Source: JAGVSR01 sp963742405
GTDB lineage: Bacteria; Pseudomonadota; Alphaproteobacteria; Rhizobiales; Hyphomicrobiaceae
DNA length: 64,000 bases
NCBI GenBank assembly: GCA_963742405.1
Contig: CAVUMB010000006.1
Coordinates: 186,001 to 250,000 of the forward strand
Direction of reading: 5' to 3'
The number at the start of each line of letters is the position of its first letter. Position 1 is the stretch's first letter. The notes below the pieces were generated by a model. That model did not search any database. It was not told where the DNA came from and saw nothing but the letters and a program-made list of their open reading frames with translations. The translations under genes and the position numbers were made by a program. Positions 46,712 to 54,988 of the stretch are shown one piece after another.

Positions 46712-49003
46712 ATGATGGTCAGGCGTTGGGCGTCGGGTCTTATTGCCTGTGTCGGCATCGTTCTTGGCGCACCCGCGAACGCACAAACTTCGCCCAGTTC
46801 CGGGACGCCGGAATTCGTTGGATCGCAGGCTTGTCAGGCATGTCATGTTGGCGAATTCAAAGACTGGAAGTCGTCGCATCATCATGCGGCGATGCAGCCG
46901 GCGAACGCGCAAACGGTGCTCGGCGATTTCAGTGGCGTCACGTTCACCAACCAAGGCGCCACAAGCACGTTTTTCAAGAAGGACGATCGGTATTTCGTCC
47001 GCACGCAGGGCCCCGACGGAAATCTCGCCGACTTCGAGGTGATGTACACGTTCGGAGTAACACCGCTGCAGCAGTATCTCATCGCGATGCCCGGTGGGCG
47101 CTTTCAGGCGTTTGGCGTCGTGTGGGATACGCGTTCGAAGGAGCAGGGCGGTCAGCGCTGGTATCACTTATATCCGAACCGCCAGCTCAAACCGGGAGAT
47201 CCCCTCCACTGGACGGGTATCGACCAGAACTGGAATTACCAGTGTGCTTGGTGTCATTCGACAAATCTGCAGAAGAACTACGATGCCAAGAGCAAGACGT
47301 TCCAGACCACTTGGTCGGAGATCAACGTCGGTTGCGAATCGTGTCACGGCCCCGCGTCCGATCACATATCCTGGACGAAGGGCGCCAAACAACCCGGCGA
47401 TGGTAAAGGCTTCGCGGTACGCTTCGACGAGCGCAAACAGTCGAACTGGGTGATGGGAGAAGACGGACAAGCTCATCGGTCCGCACCACGAACCACTGCA
47501 AAAGAAATCGAGGTCTGCGCCAGATGCCATGGGCGGCGACAGCAGTTTTCATCGAGCGCAGACAGCATGCGCTCGCTGCTCGACGCGTTCCGTCCATCCA
47601 TGATCGAGCCTGGGCTCTTTCATACCGATGGTCAGCAGCGCGACGAGGTCTTCGACTATGCCTCGTTCGCCCAGAGCAAGATGTATGCAGCCGGCGTCAC
47701 CTGTTCGGACTGCCATAATCCGCATTCCGGTCAGCTGCTCGCGGACGGCAATGCCGTTTGTTCCAAATGCCACGCGCCCGCACGGTTCGACACGCCAGCG
47801 CATCATCACCACACGGCCGGCAGCGCAGGCAGCAAGTGCGCGTCCTGCCATATGCCGACCACCGTTTACATGGGCGTCGACGCGCGACACGATCACTCAA
47901 TGCGCATACCGCGGCCGGATCGCACCGTGATGATTGGAACTCCGAACGCATGCACGATGTGCCACACCGACATGCCGGCGTCGAAGGCCCGTGATGCGGT
48001 CAAGCTCTGGTACCCGTCGCCCAAACCCGGTGCGCAGGACTTCGCCGAAGCCTTCGACCTGTCGGACCGCGGAGCGCCGGGCGCCGAGAGCGCTCTCATC
48101 AAGGTGGCATCGTCGCCGGCCAGTTCCCCGATCGCGCGCGCCAGCGCCCTGGCGCGTCTTGCCCGTGCGCCGTCGCAGGAAGCTCTGGCTTTGGCCGTGG
48201 GGTCTCTCAAGATCGACGATCCGCTGGTGCGCAACGCGGCCATCGCAATCATCGCAGGGACCGACCCCGCGACACGCGCATCAACCCTTGGTCCGTTGTT
48301 GCAAGACCCCTCTCGAATGGTGCGCATGGATGTGGCCCGGGCTCTGGCGGGTGAGCCGGAAGCAGCACTCGAAGCGACGCAACGGATCGACTTCGACAAA
48401 GCCGTTGCCGAATACATTGCAGGCCAGCTCCACAACGCCGAACGGCCCGAGTCGCAAACCAATCTTGGCGGACTTTACCGCGACCGAGGCATGCTCGATG
48501 AGGCCCGCGCCGCCTACCGAACGGCCATCGAACTCGATGCGACATTTGTCGCCGCCAGCATTTCGCTCGCCGATCTTGAACGGACGACCGGCAACGAACG
48601 CGGTGCGGAAGATATCCTACGAGCCGCCGTCGCCGCCAATCCGGCATCGGGTCCCGTGCAGCATGCTTTGGGGCTCAGCCTGATCCGCCAGAAACGAACG
48701 GCAGAGGCCATGCCGCTCTTGGCCGAGGCGGTCCAGAATGCACCGGAAGACCCGCGTTTTGGTTACGTTTATGCGATCGCTCTGCATAGCACCGGCGAGG
48801 CAGGCAAAGCGCGCGAGGTTTTGATCAATACCCTTGCGCGTCATCCGTATGATCGGGATAGCCTGTTGGCGCTCACGTCCTATGACGTCGAGGCAAAACA
48901 GTTTTCCAGTGCGCTCGAGTCCGCGCAACGGCTGCTCGAACTGGAGCCTGCCAATCCTCAATTCCTGACCCTCGTTGATGGATTGAAGCAGAAAAATCGT
49001 TAA
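46712..49003 (+). CDS. Secreted octaheme c-type cytochrome with HEAT-like and TPR C-terminus
   Basis: From ATG 46712 the product (763 residues) starts with a clean signal peptide (MMVRRWASGLIACVG ... ANA). Eight CxxCH heme sites follow: CQACH, CAWCH, CESCH, CARCH, CSDCH, CSKCH, CASCH and CTMCH, plus many His that can be distal ligands. From about residue 440 there are HEAT-like pairs, then TPR units (NLGGLYRDRGMLDEARAAYRTAIE and three similar). This is a periplasmic electron-transfer or multiheme reductase-like protein of a family I know only as multiheme cytochrome plus TPR. Earlier in-frame ATGs at 46613 and 46682 give weaker leaders. The substrate is unknown. Confidence 0.85.
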   Translation: MMVRRWASGLIACVGIVLGAPANAQTSPSSGTPEFVGSQACQACHVGEFKDWKSSHHHAAMQPANAQTVLGDFSGVTFTNQGATSTFFKKDDRYFVRTQGPDGNLADFEVMYTFGVTPLQQYLIAMPGGRFQAFGVVWDTRSKEQGGQRWYHLYPNRQLKPGDPLHWTGIDQNWNYQCAWCHSTNLQKNYDAKSKTFQTTWSEINVGCESCHGPASDHISWTKGAKQPGDGKGFAVRFDERKQSNWVMGEDGQAHRSAPRTTAKEIEVCARCHGRRQQFSSSADSMRSLLDAFRPSMIEPGLFHTDGQQRDEVFDYASFAQSKMYAAGVTCSDCHNPHSGQLLADGNAVCSKCHAPARFDTPAHHHHTAGSAGSKCASCHMPTTVYMGVDARHDHSMRIPRPDRTVMIGTPNACTMCHTDMPASKARDAVKLWYPSPKPGAQDFAEAFDLSDRGAPGAESALIKVASSPASSPIARASALARLARAPSQEALALAVGSLKIDDPLVRNAAIAIIAGTDPATRASTLGPLLQDPSRMVRMDVARALAGEPEAALEATQRIDFDKAVAEYIAGQLHNAERPESQTNLGGLYRDRGMLDEARAAYRTAIELDATFVAASISLADLERTTGNERGAEDILRAAVAANPASGPVQHALGLSLIRQKRTAEAMPLLAEAVQNAPEDPRFGYVYAIALHSTGEAGKAREVLINTLARHPYDRDSLLALTSYDVEAKQFSSALESAQRLLELEPANPQFLTLVDGLKQKNR

Positions 49004-49336
49004 CTCGTTTATCCAACGGCCAATACATAAGCAAAGCCCGAGGGAAATCCGAATTGGGCCGGCGCCGTCGTCCCTCGTGTGAAATGCGAGAATGCAGCAA
49101 TCGGTAAGAATAACAGTCATGTTCGCTGCCGTGAAAAAAATGAGGTCTCTGCACAGCCTCTCGAATTGACATAGTACTGAAAATAACTTGTCATAGTGTC
49201 ACTAGAGATGAGACTGCTGTCGCGAACCCGCCTGGGAAATCGATCCACGCGGTCCGCTGATTGAGCGATATCGACCACCCGTATGCTGCTATGCAGCAAT
49301 TCGTTGCCCTGTCCAGATGGTTTGTGGAGTATCAAT
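49004..49336. other. 333-bp upstream region of the sulfatase gene
   Basis: No gene is supported here. The first 130 bases are the cytochrome gene's 3' side and contain only a weak long-loop inverted repeat (cgaggga / tccctcg). The middle is clearly AT-richer and holds the operator-like cluster described at 49166-49204. The rest is the sulfatase leader. Confidence 0.5.
49166..49204 (+). promoter_or_regulatory. Candidate promoter/operator upstream of the sulfatase
   Basis: A consensus -35 TTGACA (49166-49171) lies in an AT-rich island. Overlapping it are two near-identical 9-mers, TGACATAGT (49167) and TGTCATAGT (49189), 22 bases apart, about two helical turns. An 11-base perfect palindrome TAGTGTCACTA is at 49194-49204. 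No good -10 is seen at 17 bases (weak options only). This looks like a regulated promoter; the regulator is unknown. Confidence 0.45.
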
Positions 49337-50878
49337 ATGCAAAGCAGAAAATTGCTCGTGCTTTTTGCCACCTTGGCCGGATGTTTTCTTTCATTCAACA
49401 CAGCTCAAGCTCAGGCGAAGCCGAACATTCTCGTTATCTGGGGTGACGATATCGGGCAATTCAACGTCAGTGCCTTTAATCGCGGCATGATGGGCTACAA
49501 GACCCCCAACATTGACAGCATCGCAAACGAAGGCGCGCTATTCACCGATTGGTATGGTCAGCAGAGCTGCACCGCGGGGCGCGCGGCCTTTGTAACCGGG
49601 CAATCGCCAATCCGTACCGGCCTCACCAAGGTCGGACTTCCCGGCGCGCCTGAGGGTATGAAAGCCGAAGATCCCACAATCGCGACGCTGTTGAAGGCGC
49701 AGGGCTACACCACGGGCCAGTTCGGCAAGAACCACCTGGGCGATCGCGATGAAATGCTTCCTACCAACCATGGGTTCGACGAATTCTTCGGCAACCTCTA
49801 CCACCTCAATGCCGAGGAAGAGCCGGAAAACCCGGACTATCCGAAAAATCCCGAGTTCAAGAAGAAATTCGGCCCGCGCGGCGTCATCCATAGTTTCGCC
49901 GATGGCCGCATCACGGACACGGGTCCGCTGACGCGCAAGCGCATGGAGACGATCGACGAGGAGGTCACGGTCAAAGCGCTTGACTTCATGGATCGCGCCG
50001 CGAAGGACAAGAAGCCCTTTTTCCTGTGGTGGAATTCCACACGCATGCACGTATTTACACACTTGAAAAAGGAGTTGGACGGAAAGACGGGGCTTGGAAT
50101 ATATGCAGACGGCATGGTGGAACATGACGGGCATGTCGGGCAGGTTCTCGCCAAACTCAAGGAACTCGGTCTCGACGAAAATACGATCGTCATGTACTCG
50201 ACGGACAATGGAGCTGAAACTTTTACTTGGCCCGATGGCGGAACTACCATGTTCCGCGGCGAAAAGAACACGAATTGGGAAGGCGGATATCGCGTCCCGA
50301 CCGTGATTAAATGGCCGGGCGTGATCAAGCCGGGGACGGTCGTCAACGACATTGGTGCCCACGAAGACATGCTGACCACGCTGGTCGCGGCCGCCGGCGA
50401 CAAGACGGCGAAGGAAGACCTCCTGCAGGGCCGCAAGATCGGCGACGTGACCTACAAAGTTCATCTGGACGGTTATGACCTGGGACCTGCCTTGAAGGGC
50501 GAAGCCGAGTGGCCGCGCAAGGAGTTCATTTACTGGACCGATGACGGCAGCGTGGCGGCCTTGCGCTACGGCAACTATAAAGTCACGTTCCTAGAGCAGG
50601 AGGCCGAAGGTCTGCGCGTATGGCAAGATCCTTTCAAAGTTCTCCGTGCGCCTTTGCTGACCAACCTTCGCATGGATCCCTTCGAGCGTGCGGAACACGA
50701 AAACGCCATGGGCTACCAGCGCTGGTTCATGGACCGGATGTTTCTGATTGCTCCGGCTGGCGCATACGTCGGTCAGTGGTTGCAGAGTTTCAAAGAATTT
50801 CCACCCCGTCAGAAGCCCGGTAGTTTCAATCTGGACCGCGTCATGGAAGCAGTGATGAGCAAAGCGGGCAACAACTGA
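49337..50878 (+). CDS. Secreted arylsulfatase-type sulfatase (CTAGR motif)
   Basis: 513-residue alkaline-phosphatase-superfamily sulfatase. The signal peptide is MQSRKLLVLFATLAG ... AQA. Metal ligands WGDDIG (residues 35-40) and STDNGAE are present, and QSCTAGRAAF puts the formylglycine Cys at C78 with Ala instead of Pro at the third position of the usual CxPxR motif. ATG 49337 is chosen because GGAG lies eight bases upstream and the signal peptide follows at once. It would hydrolyse sulfate esters in the periplasm after Cys-to-formylglycine conversion; no maturase is in the window. Confidence 0.9.
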   Translation: MQSRKLLVLFATLAGCFLSFNTAQAQAKPNILVIWGDDIGQFNVSAFNRGMMGYKTPNIDSIANEGALFTDWYGQQSCTAGRAAFVTGQSPIRTGLTKVGLPGAPEGMKAEDPTIATLLKAQGYTTGQFGKNHLGDRDEMLPTNHGFDEFFGNLYHLNAEEEPENPDYPKNPEFKKKFGPRGVIHSFADGRITDTGPLTRKRMETIDEEVTVKALDFMDRAAKDKKPFFLWWNSTRMHVFTHLKKELDGKTGLGIYADGMVEHDGHVGQVLAKLKELGLDENTIVMYSTDNGAETFTWPDGGTTMFRGEKNTNWEGGYRVPTVIKWPGVIKPGTVVNDIGAHEDMLTTLVAAAGDKTAKEDLLQGRKIGDVTYKVHLDGYDLGPALKGEAEWPRKEFIYWTDDGSVAALRYGNYKVTFLEQEAEGLRVWQDPFKVLRAPLLTNLRMDPFERAEHENAMGYQRWFMDRMFLIAPAGAYVGQWLQSFKEFPPRQKPGSFNLDRVMEAVMSKAGNN

Positions 50879-50916
50879 CAAACCGGGCAGCAACCGACAC
50901 GCCCAAAGTATCGAAT

Positions 50917-50946
50917 GAGGCCGCACCATTCCTAGGGTGTGGCCTC
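50917..50946 (+). terminator. Hairpin after the sulfatase gene
   Basis: An 11-bp stem (gaggccgcacc / ggtgtggcctc, one G-T wobble) with an 8-base loop starts 39 bases past the stop. No T-tract follows, so it may be a transcript-end stabiliser or a weak terminator. Confidence 0.5.
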
Positions 50947-51009
50947 ACTTGGGACAGTTGCACATCGCTTATGGATACAAAGTAAGTCTGTCAGCAAGGA
51001 CGTCCTGAC

Positions 51010-51388
51010 GTGCAGATAAAAAGGGCCTACCTTATCCTGGCGTTTGCAATGGCCTCCGTGATCGCACTCCTCTATGGGATCTCGCCTCCTTGGTTTGCGA
51101 CTACATTTCTAGGAATGACTGAACTTCCCACGAACATCGCTCACATTCTCAGAGCGATCATGTGCCTTTACTTGGCACTGGCGTGCTTCTGGCTTTTTTC
51201 CGCTTTCAGCGACTCTCACCGAAATTCGGCGGTTCTCACCACGATCGTCTTCTCCGCCGGAACTCGTGACGGGCCGCCTTCTCAGCTTCTTGATCGATGG
51301 CCAGCCCGCCCCACTGTTGATTTTCTATGCTGCTATCGAACTCCTGCTCGTGCCGATAGCGGCATGGGTCTACATGCGTCCCGAGTGA
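51010..51388 (+). pseudogene. DUF4345 membrane protein gene with a single-base frameshift
   Basis: The N-terminal part (LILAFAMASVIALLYGISPPW, IAHILRAIMCLYLALACFWLFSA) is a DUF4345-type small membrane protein. After VFSAG the frame breaks at ggaactc (51259-51265). Removing one A gives GLVTGRLLSFLIDGQPAPLL and a normal fourth helix ending WVYMRPE at the TGA 51386-51388, 125 residues in all. As it stands the frame runs on into unrelated sequence. It may be an error or early decay; the next gene is clearly decayed. Confidence 0.8.
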
Positions 51389-51457
51389 CCGTCGCGACCC
51401 GTCCCAAGGCGATAATGTTTACGGGAGACCAACACGGTCAGATTTTCCCTCTACATC

Positions 51458-51908
51458 GTGTTTCTGCTGCTTGTCACGTCAGGTGCCGCGACTGCCGCAG
51501 ACCCGCTTCCGTCGTGGCAAGACGGCGCCATGAAGCAAGCCATCGTAACCTTCGTCGAGAAGGTGACGCAGGACGGTACGGCCGATTTCGTGCCACCTGC
51601 CGAGCGCGTCGCAGTGTTCGACAACGACGGGACGCTGTAGGCCGAGCAGCCTGCATATTTTCAGCTTTTGTTCGCGGTCGATCGCGTGAAGGCGCTGAGC
51701 AACAGCCATCCCGAGTGGAAGGACAAGGAACCATTTGCCTCGCTGCGCAAGGGTGACCTTAAGGCTGCATTTGCAGGTGGAGAGCGAGCGGGCGTACGAC
51801 CGGCAGTCACACGTTGGTCAATTGGATAAAGGTCTGGACGTCGCGGCCGATCATGGCTGGCCTGTCGTCGACATGAAGCGTGATTGGACGGTCGTCTTTC
51901 CCCAGTAA
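51458..51908 (+). pseudogene. Remnant of a secreted HAD-family phosphatase
   Basis: A signal peptide and the start of a HAD hydrolase are readable (MKQAIVTFVEKVTQDGTADF, RVAVFDNDGTL), with the catalytic DxDGT. The next codon is TAG where Trp (DGTLWAEQP) is expected. The frame continues with AEQPAYFQLLFAVDRVKAL to about 51790. Only the family's C-terminal end (HGWPVVDMKRDWTVVFPQ) follows, in another frame, so the central domain is deleted. This is true decay, not a simple base error. Confidence 0.8.
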
Positions 51909-51937
51909 CAAGCGTGACCTGACGTTCGCAGCGCGTG

Positions 51938-53143
51938 TCAGTCCCCGAACCCCGGCGGCGCTTTGTGCCAAGGGTACCCCTTGAGTCCCAGGCCGAAGCC
52001 ATAGTCAAAAAGCTTGTTCATATAGGCGCGATCAAACGGACCCTTGTAAGGTTCCGTGAAGTCATCATCGATATAGGCAAGATTGTAGCCGACACCATCC
52101 CGTTTGGTCGTGAGGTAAATGCGAAAGGTATCATTGGTTCCGTTCGCCGCGATCATCGCTGAAGCGGCCTCTGTGGCAACGGACAGCGTTTGCCGCTGAA
52201 CGTCCGATTCCTCGCGGAAAAGCCGACCATTTCGAATAATATAGGCAACGCGTTTGCGTGCCACACGATCCCGGTCCGCCACGCGATTGAGGCTCAACGT
52301 GGGCGGATAAAGAAATGCTTGAGCTGTCGTTCCCCCGTCGACATGCATTTCCTGATAGTTGATTCCACCGTGGCTGACATCCAGCATCACGGGAGGAAAC
52401 ACCCCCGGGATCGCAGCTGATGCCAGGAGAATATCGACGATGAACTCTCGCGCCTTAGGACTTCCACTCGCTGCTATCGCTCCGATATCCCAGATGACCG
52501 GCCGCCCCTGATCAAGGTTTGTCGTCATGATCAGAAGGAGCCGGCCCTTGCCATACTCTTCTGCAATTCGTGTCATCATTTGTCGATCGACGAAGCGCGA
52601 GATCATGTTGCGCAACGGTGCACTATCGGTCAAAGCATCGGCGCTGACTGCAGCCACCAGAACCTTGCGGGGTTCAAAAACGTCTGACGCCTCGATTGTC
52701 GTATAGACTTGCGACAATGCGAAGTCGTATTCCGGTCCAAGAAATACAAACGGCGCCGATAGAGCGCCGGTACTTACACCTGTCACCAGTTTGAAATTGG
52801 GTCTATCGCCTCGCTTGCTCCAGCCACAGAGCAAGCCCGCTCCGAACGCCCCGTTGTCACCGCCGCCTGAAATGGCGAGGAAGTTGGCCGTGGGAAGGTC
52901 CTGGGTTGACGATTTAGTCCCGATCGCCCGCCGTTCCTTCTCAATCGAAACTCTGCCAAGGGCCTCCAGTCGCTTTCCGTCAGTGTCGGGATAATAGCGT
53001 GCGTTCGGAATATCGAAGGGGTTTGTCTCGGATGCCAGTGCTAAAGGCAGAGGCGGCAGGCGCGGCGGCGATGCGCAGCCCGCCAGGGTGAACAACACAA
53101 GCGCCATCGAATATTGCAAGCCAAGCAATCGGCGCCCCGCCAT
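51938..53143 (-). CDS. Patatin-like phospholipase lipoprotein
   Basis: 401 residues. The lipobox is TLAGC, with the lipidated Cys at residue 23. The oxyanion loop SGGGDNGAFGAG (92-103), the nucleophile GVSTG with S124, and the DGG motif near residue 270 (MHVDGGTTA) make a complete Ser-Asp dyad, so it is probably an active acyl hydrolase anchored in a membrane. It ends 30 bases from the HAD remnant and is divergent from the DUF992 gene. The substrate is unknown. Confidence 0.9.
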   Translation of the reverse strand: MAGRRLLGLQYSMALVLFTLAGCASPPRLPPLPLALASETNPFDIPNARYYPDTDGKRLEALGRVSIEKERRAIGTKSSTQDLPTANFLAISGGGDNGAFGAGLLCGWSKRGDRPNFKLVTGVSTGALSAPFVFLGPEYDFALSQVYTTIEASDVFEPRKVLVAAVSADALTDSAPLRNMISRFVDRQMMTRIAEEYGKGRLLLIMTTNLDQGRPVIWDIGAIAASGSPKAREFIVDILLASAAIPGVFPPVMLDVSHGGINYQEMHVDGGTTAQAFLYPPTLSLNRVADRDRVARKRVAYIIRNGRLFREESDVQRQTLSVATEAASAMIAANGTNDTFRIYLTTKRDGVGYNLAYIDDDFTEPYKGPFDRAYMNKLFDYGFGLGLKGYPWHKAPPGFGD

Positions 53144-53391
53144 GCGTCACCACTCTTATTGCACTGTCGCTCGAATTGCGCATGTGCGAAGCCGTGCGCG
53201 TAAAAATGATCAATATGCAAGCGATGATGTGGCAGATAACATGTTGGTTGGCAAACGCGATGCGTTTAAACCTTGTGACGATTGTAATTCTGCTACTTCG
53301 CCCTTTGCGACATCGGAGTTGCGCGGCGACTGCCGGTGGAATAATAGTGACCGGAGTGAAGACCGGTTACTTCCAGCGTGGGGCGTTTCAG

Positions 53392-53874
53392 ATGACAATT
53401 CGATCGCAAGTCGGGATACTTGCTGCAATTTCTTATTTGATGTTCGCGACCGCCGGCGCTGTGTCTGCTCAGGACGCTCGGTTAGTCGCGGGGACGCTAA
53501 CGTGCCGGGGCAATGGAAGCGTCGGACTTATTCTCGGTTCCAGCCAACGGATGTCGTGCGATTTTCAGAGGGTGAGAGGCGGAGCTTCGGTTCCCTACAC
53601 CGCGCGAATAACTCGGATCGGTCTCGATCTTGGCATCAAGGGCCGTAACACCATGGTCTGGACCGTTCTCTCATCCACCGATAATCCAGACACGGGCGCT
53701 CTCGCCGGACGGTATGCAGGCGTGGCAGCCAATGCAGCTGTCGGTGTCGGTGTTGGCGCCAACGCGCTCATTGGCGGATCGAGCAATTCGATTGTCTTAC
53801 AGCCCTTGAGCGTCCAAGTTCAAACCGGCGTCAACGTCGCTGTTGGCGTCAAGGGCCTCACTTTGAGCCGCTAA
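53392..53874 (+). CDS. DUF992 small exported protein
   Basis: 160 residues with a signal peptide (MTIRSQVGILAAISYLMFATAGAVSA) and the DUF992 pattern: LTCRGNGSVGLILGSSQRMSC with two Cys likely in a disulfide, followed by a glycine-rich middle (GVAANAAVGVGVGANALIGG) and a C-terminal PLSVQVQTGVNVAVGVKGL. DUF992 is an alphaproteobacterial periplasmic family without known function. The open frame extends upstream, but only ATG 53392 gives a signal peptide. Confidence 0.85.
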   Translation: MTIRSQVGILAAISYLMFATAGAVSAQDARLVAGTLTCRGNGSVGLILGSSQRMSCDFQRVRGGASVPYTARITRIGLDLGIKGRNTMVWTVLSSTDNPDTGALAGRYAGVAANAAVGVGVGANALIGGSSNSIVLQPLSVQVQTGVNVAVGVKGLTLSR

Positions 53875-53933
53875 GCTGCGTCATGCGCATGCTGAAACCG
53901 GGTCAAACAACCAAGTAAAATGGGTAGGCGAAA

Positions 53934-54158
53934 ATGGCTTTCCAATCATATCCTCGGATCATTCGCACGCTCATGGGTGCTGCGATCATCTCCTCCGTTG
54001 CGATCACGCTTCTTGCGTCGGCCGCGGAAGCACGCCGGGCGCGAAATGCAGTCATCGGCGGCACCATCGGCGCTGGCGTCGGAGCGTTGGTAGATGGCGG
54101 TAGCGGTGCACGGACGGGAGCCGCCGCAGGCGCGCTCATCGGCGCCGTCGCACGTTAG
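53934..54158 (+). CDS. Small exported glycine-zipper protein
   Basis: 74 residues: a signal peptide (TLMGAAIISSVAITLLASAAEA), then a glycine-zipper block GGTIGAGVGALVDGGSGARTGAAAGALIGAVAR. Such Gly-x-x-x-Gly segments insert into or pack against membranes. It resembles the protein at 54670-54906 in its ALIGAGIG/LVDGG arrangement, so the two look like distant duplicates. No function is known. Confidence 0.75.
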   Translation: MAFQSYPRIIRTLMGAAIISSVAITLLASAAEARRARNAVIGGTIGAGVGALVDGGSGARTGAAAGALIGAVAR

Positions 54159-54219
54159 GCCCATCAAAGATTGCGTCAGCAAAAGATCAGAAAATCAGCG
54201 AAGTTCTCGAGGTCCCCGC

Positions 54220-54594
54220 ATGAAAACCGCTTTGTCTTCCGTTTTGACCCTGGCGCTCGTTCCAATGTTTTTCTCGGTGTCAGCTCGCGCCGATGCCGAA
54301 GCTGAAAAGTATGTCGATGACGCTTTGCCGATGATGTATCACACGTGTCGCAGCGTCGTTGACGAAAGCAATGGCGACAATGCCTACGTCGACAAGGTTG
54401 TGCGCGCCTTGGTAGCTGTGTCCCTTTACAATCGCGATATCGATATCTCGAAGTTTGCAAAGACCGACGAAGAAAAGTCGAAGTTGAAAGACAAGTTCAT
54501 TGCGGAACTGGCTGAAGGCTGCAAGGACGACAACAACGCGTTGCTTGCAGGTGTCATCGATGACGCGGTGTCGCAAACTTTGCCGGCAAAGTGA
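54220..54594 (+). CDS. Small exported helical protein of unknown function
   Basis: 124 residues from ATG 54220, preceded by CGAGG seven bases upstream. It has a signal peptide (MKTALSSVLTLALVPMFFSV ... ARA) and an all-helical, acidic mature part (AEKYVDDALPMMYHTCRSVV ... LAEGCKDDNNALLAGVIDDAV) with two Cys that could form a disulfide. I recognise no family. It lies between the two glycine-zipper genes. Confidence 0.7.
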   Translation: MKTALSSVLTLALVPMFFSVSARADAEAEKYVDDALPMMYHTCRSVVDESNGDNAYVDKVVRALVAVSLYNRDIDISKFAKTDEEKSKLKDKFIAELAEGCKDDNNALLAGVIDDAVSQTLPAK

Positions 54595-54669
54595 GGCAGG
54601 GTGCGAAGTGCGGGCTGTGTCCCGTGCCGATATTCGAGAAGCAAAGTCTCACGCCAAAAGCGAATTGAT

Positions 54670-54906
54670 ATGATCGGACGCCGTCTGCCCCCGAAACTGT
54701 GGCCGTTCTTGCTGGTCGGCGTAGCAAGCATGACAGCGTCTGACACATCCGTCGCGGATGTCCGTCGCGCCAAGGAATTGGCGCAAGGCGCGCTCATTGG
54801 TGCCGGAATAGGGGTTCTCATCGATGGCCCAGGGAGAGGTGTCCTCTCGGGAGCCACCGCTGGACTGCTGGTCGCAGCCATCAGTCGACGGGGCCGATCC
54901 GACTGA
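54670..54906 (+). CDS. Second small glycine-zipper exported protein
   Basis: 78 residues from ATG 54670: signal segment LWPFLLVGVASMTASDTSVA, then RRAKELAQGALIGAGIGVLIDGPGRGVLSGATAGLLVAAISRRG. The order of an Arg-Ala/Arg-Arg-Ala junction, a zipper, a D-G-G/D-G-P turn and a second zipper matches the 53934-54158 protein. It ends 82 bases from the convergent patD gene. Confidence 0.7.
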   Translation: MIGRRLPPKLWPFLLVGVASMTASDTSVADVRRAKELAQGALIGAGIGVLIDGPGRGVLSGATAGLLVAAISRRGRSD

Positions 54907-54988
54907 TCGATGGGCACCCAAACCCTATGACAGCCGCGAAACTGCGGCCGGTCAGGGTTTCGAGCACTGGCGCCGAACCGATGCGGGT

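Noticed and set aside
53176..53391. N-terminal extension of the DUF992 protein
   Set aside because: The extra 72 residues have no signal peptide; ATG 53392 opens directly into one.
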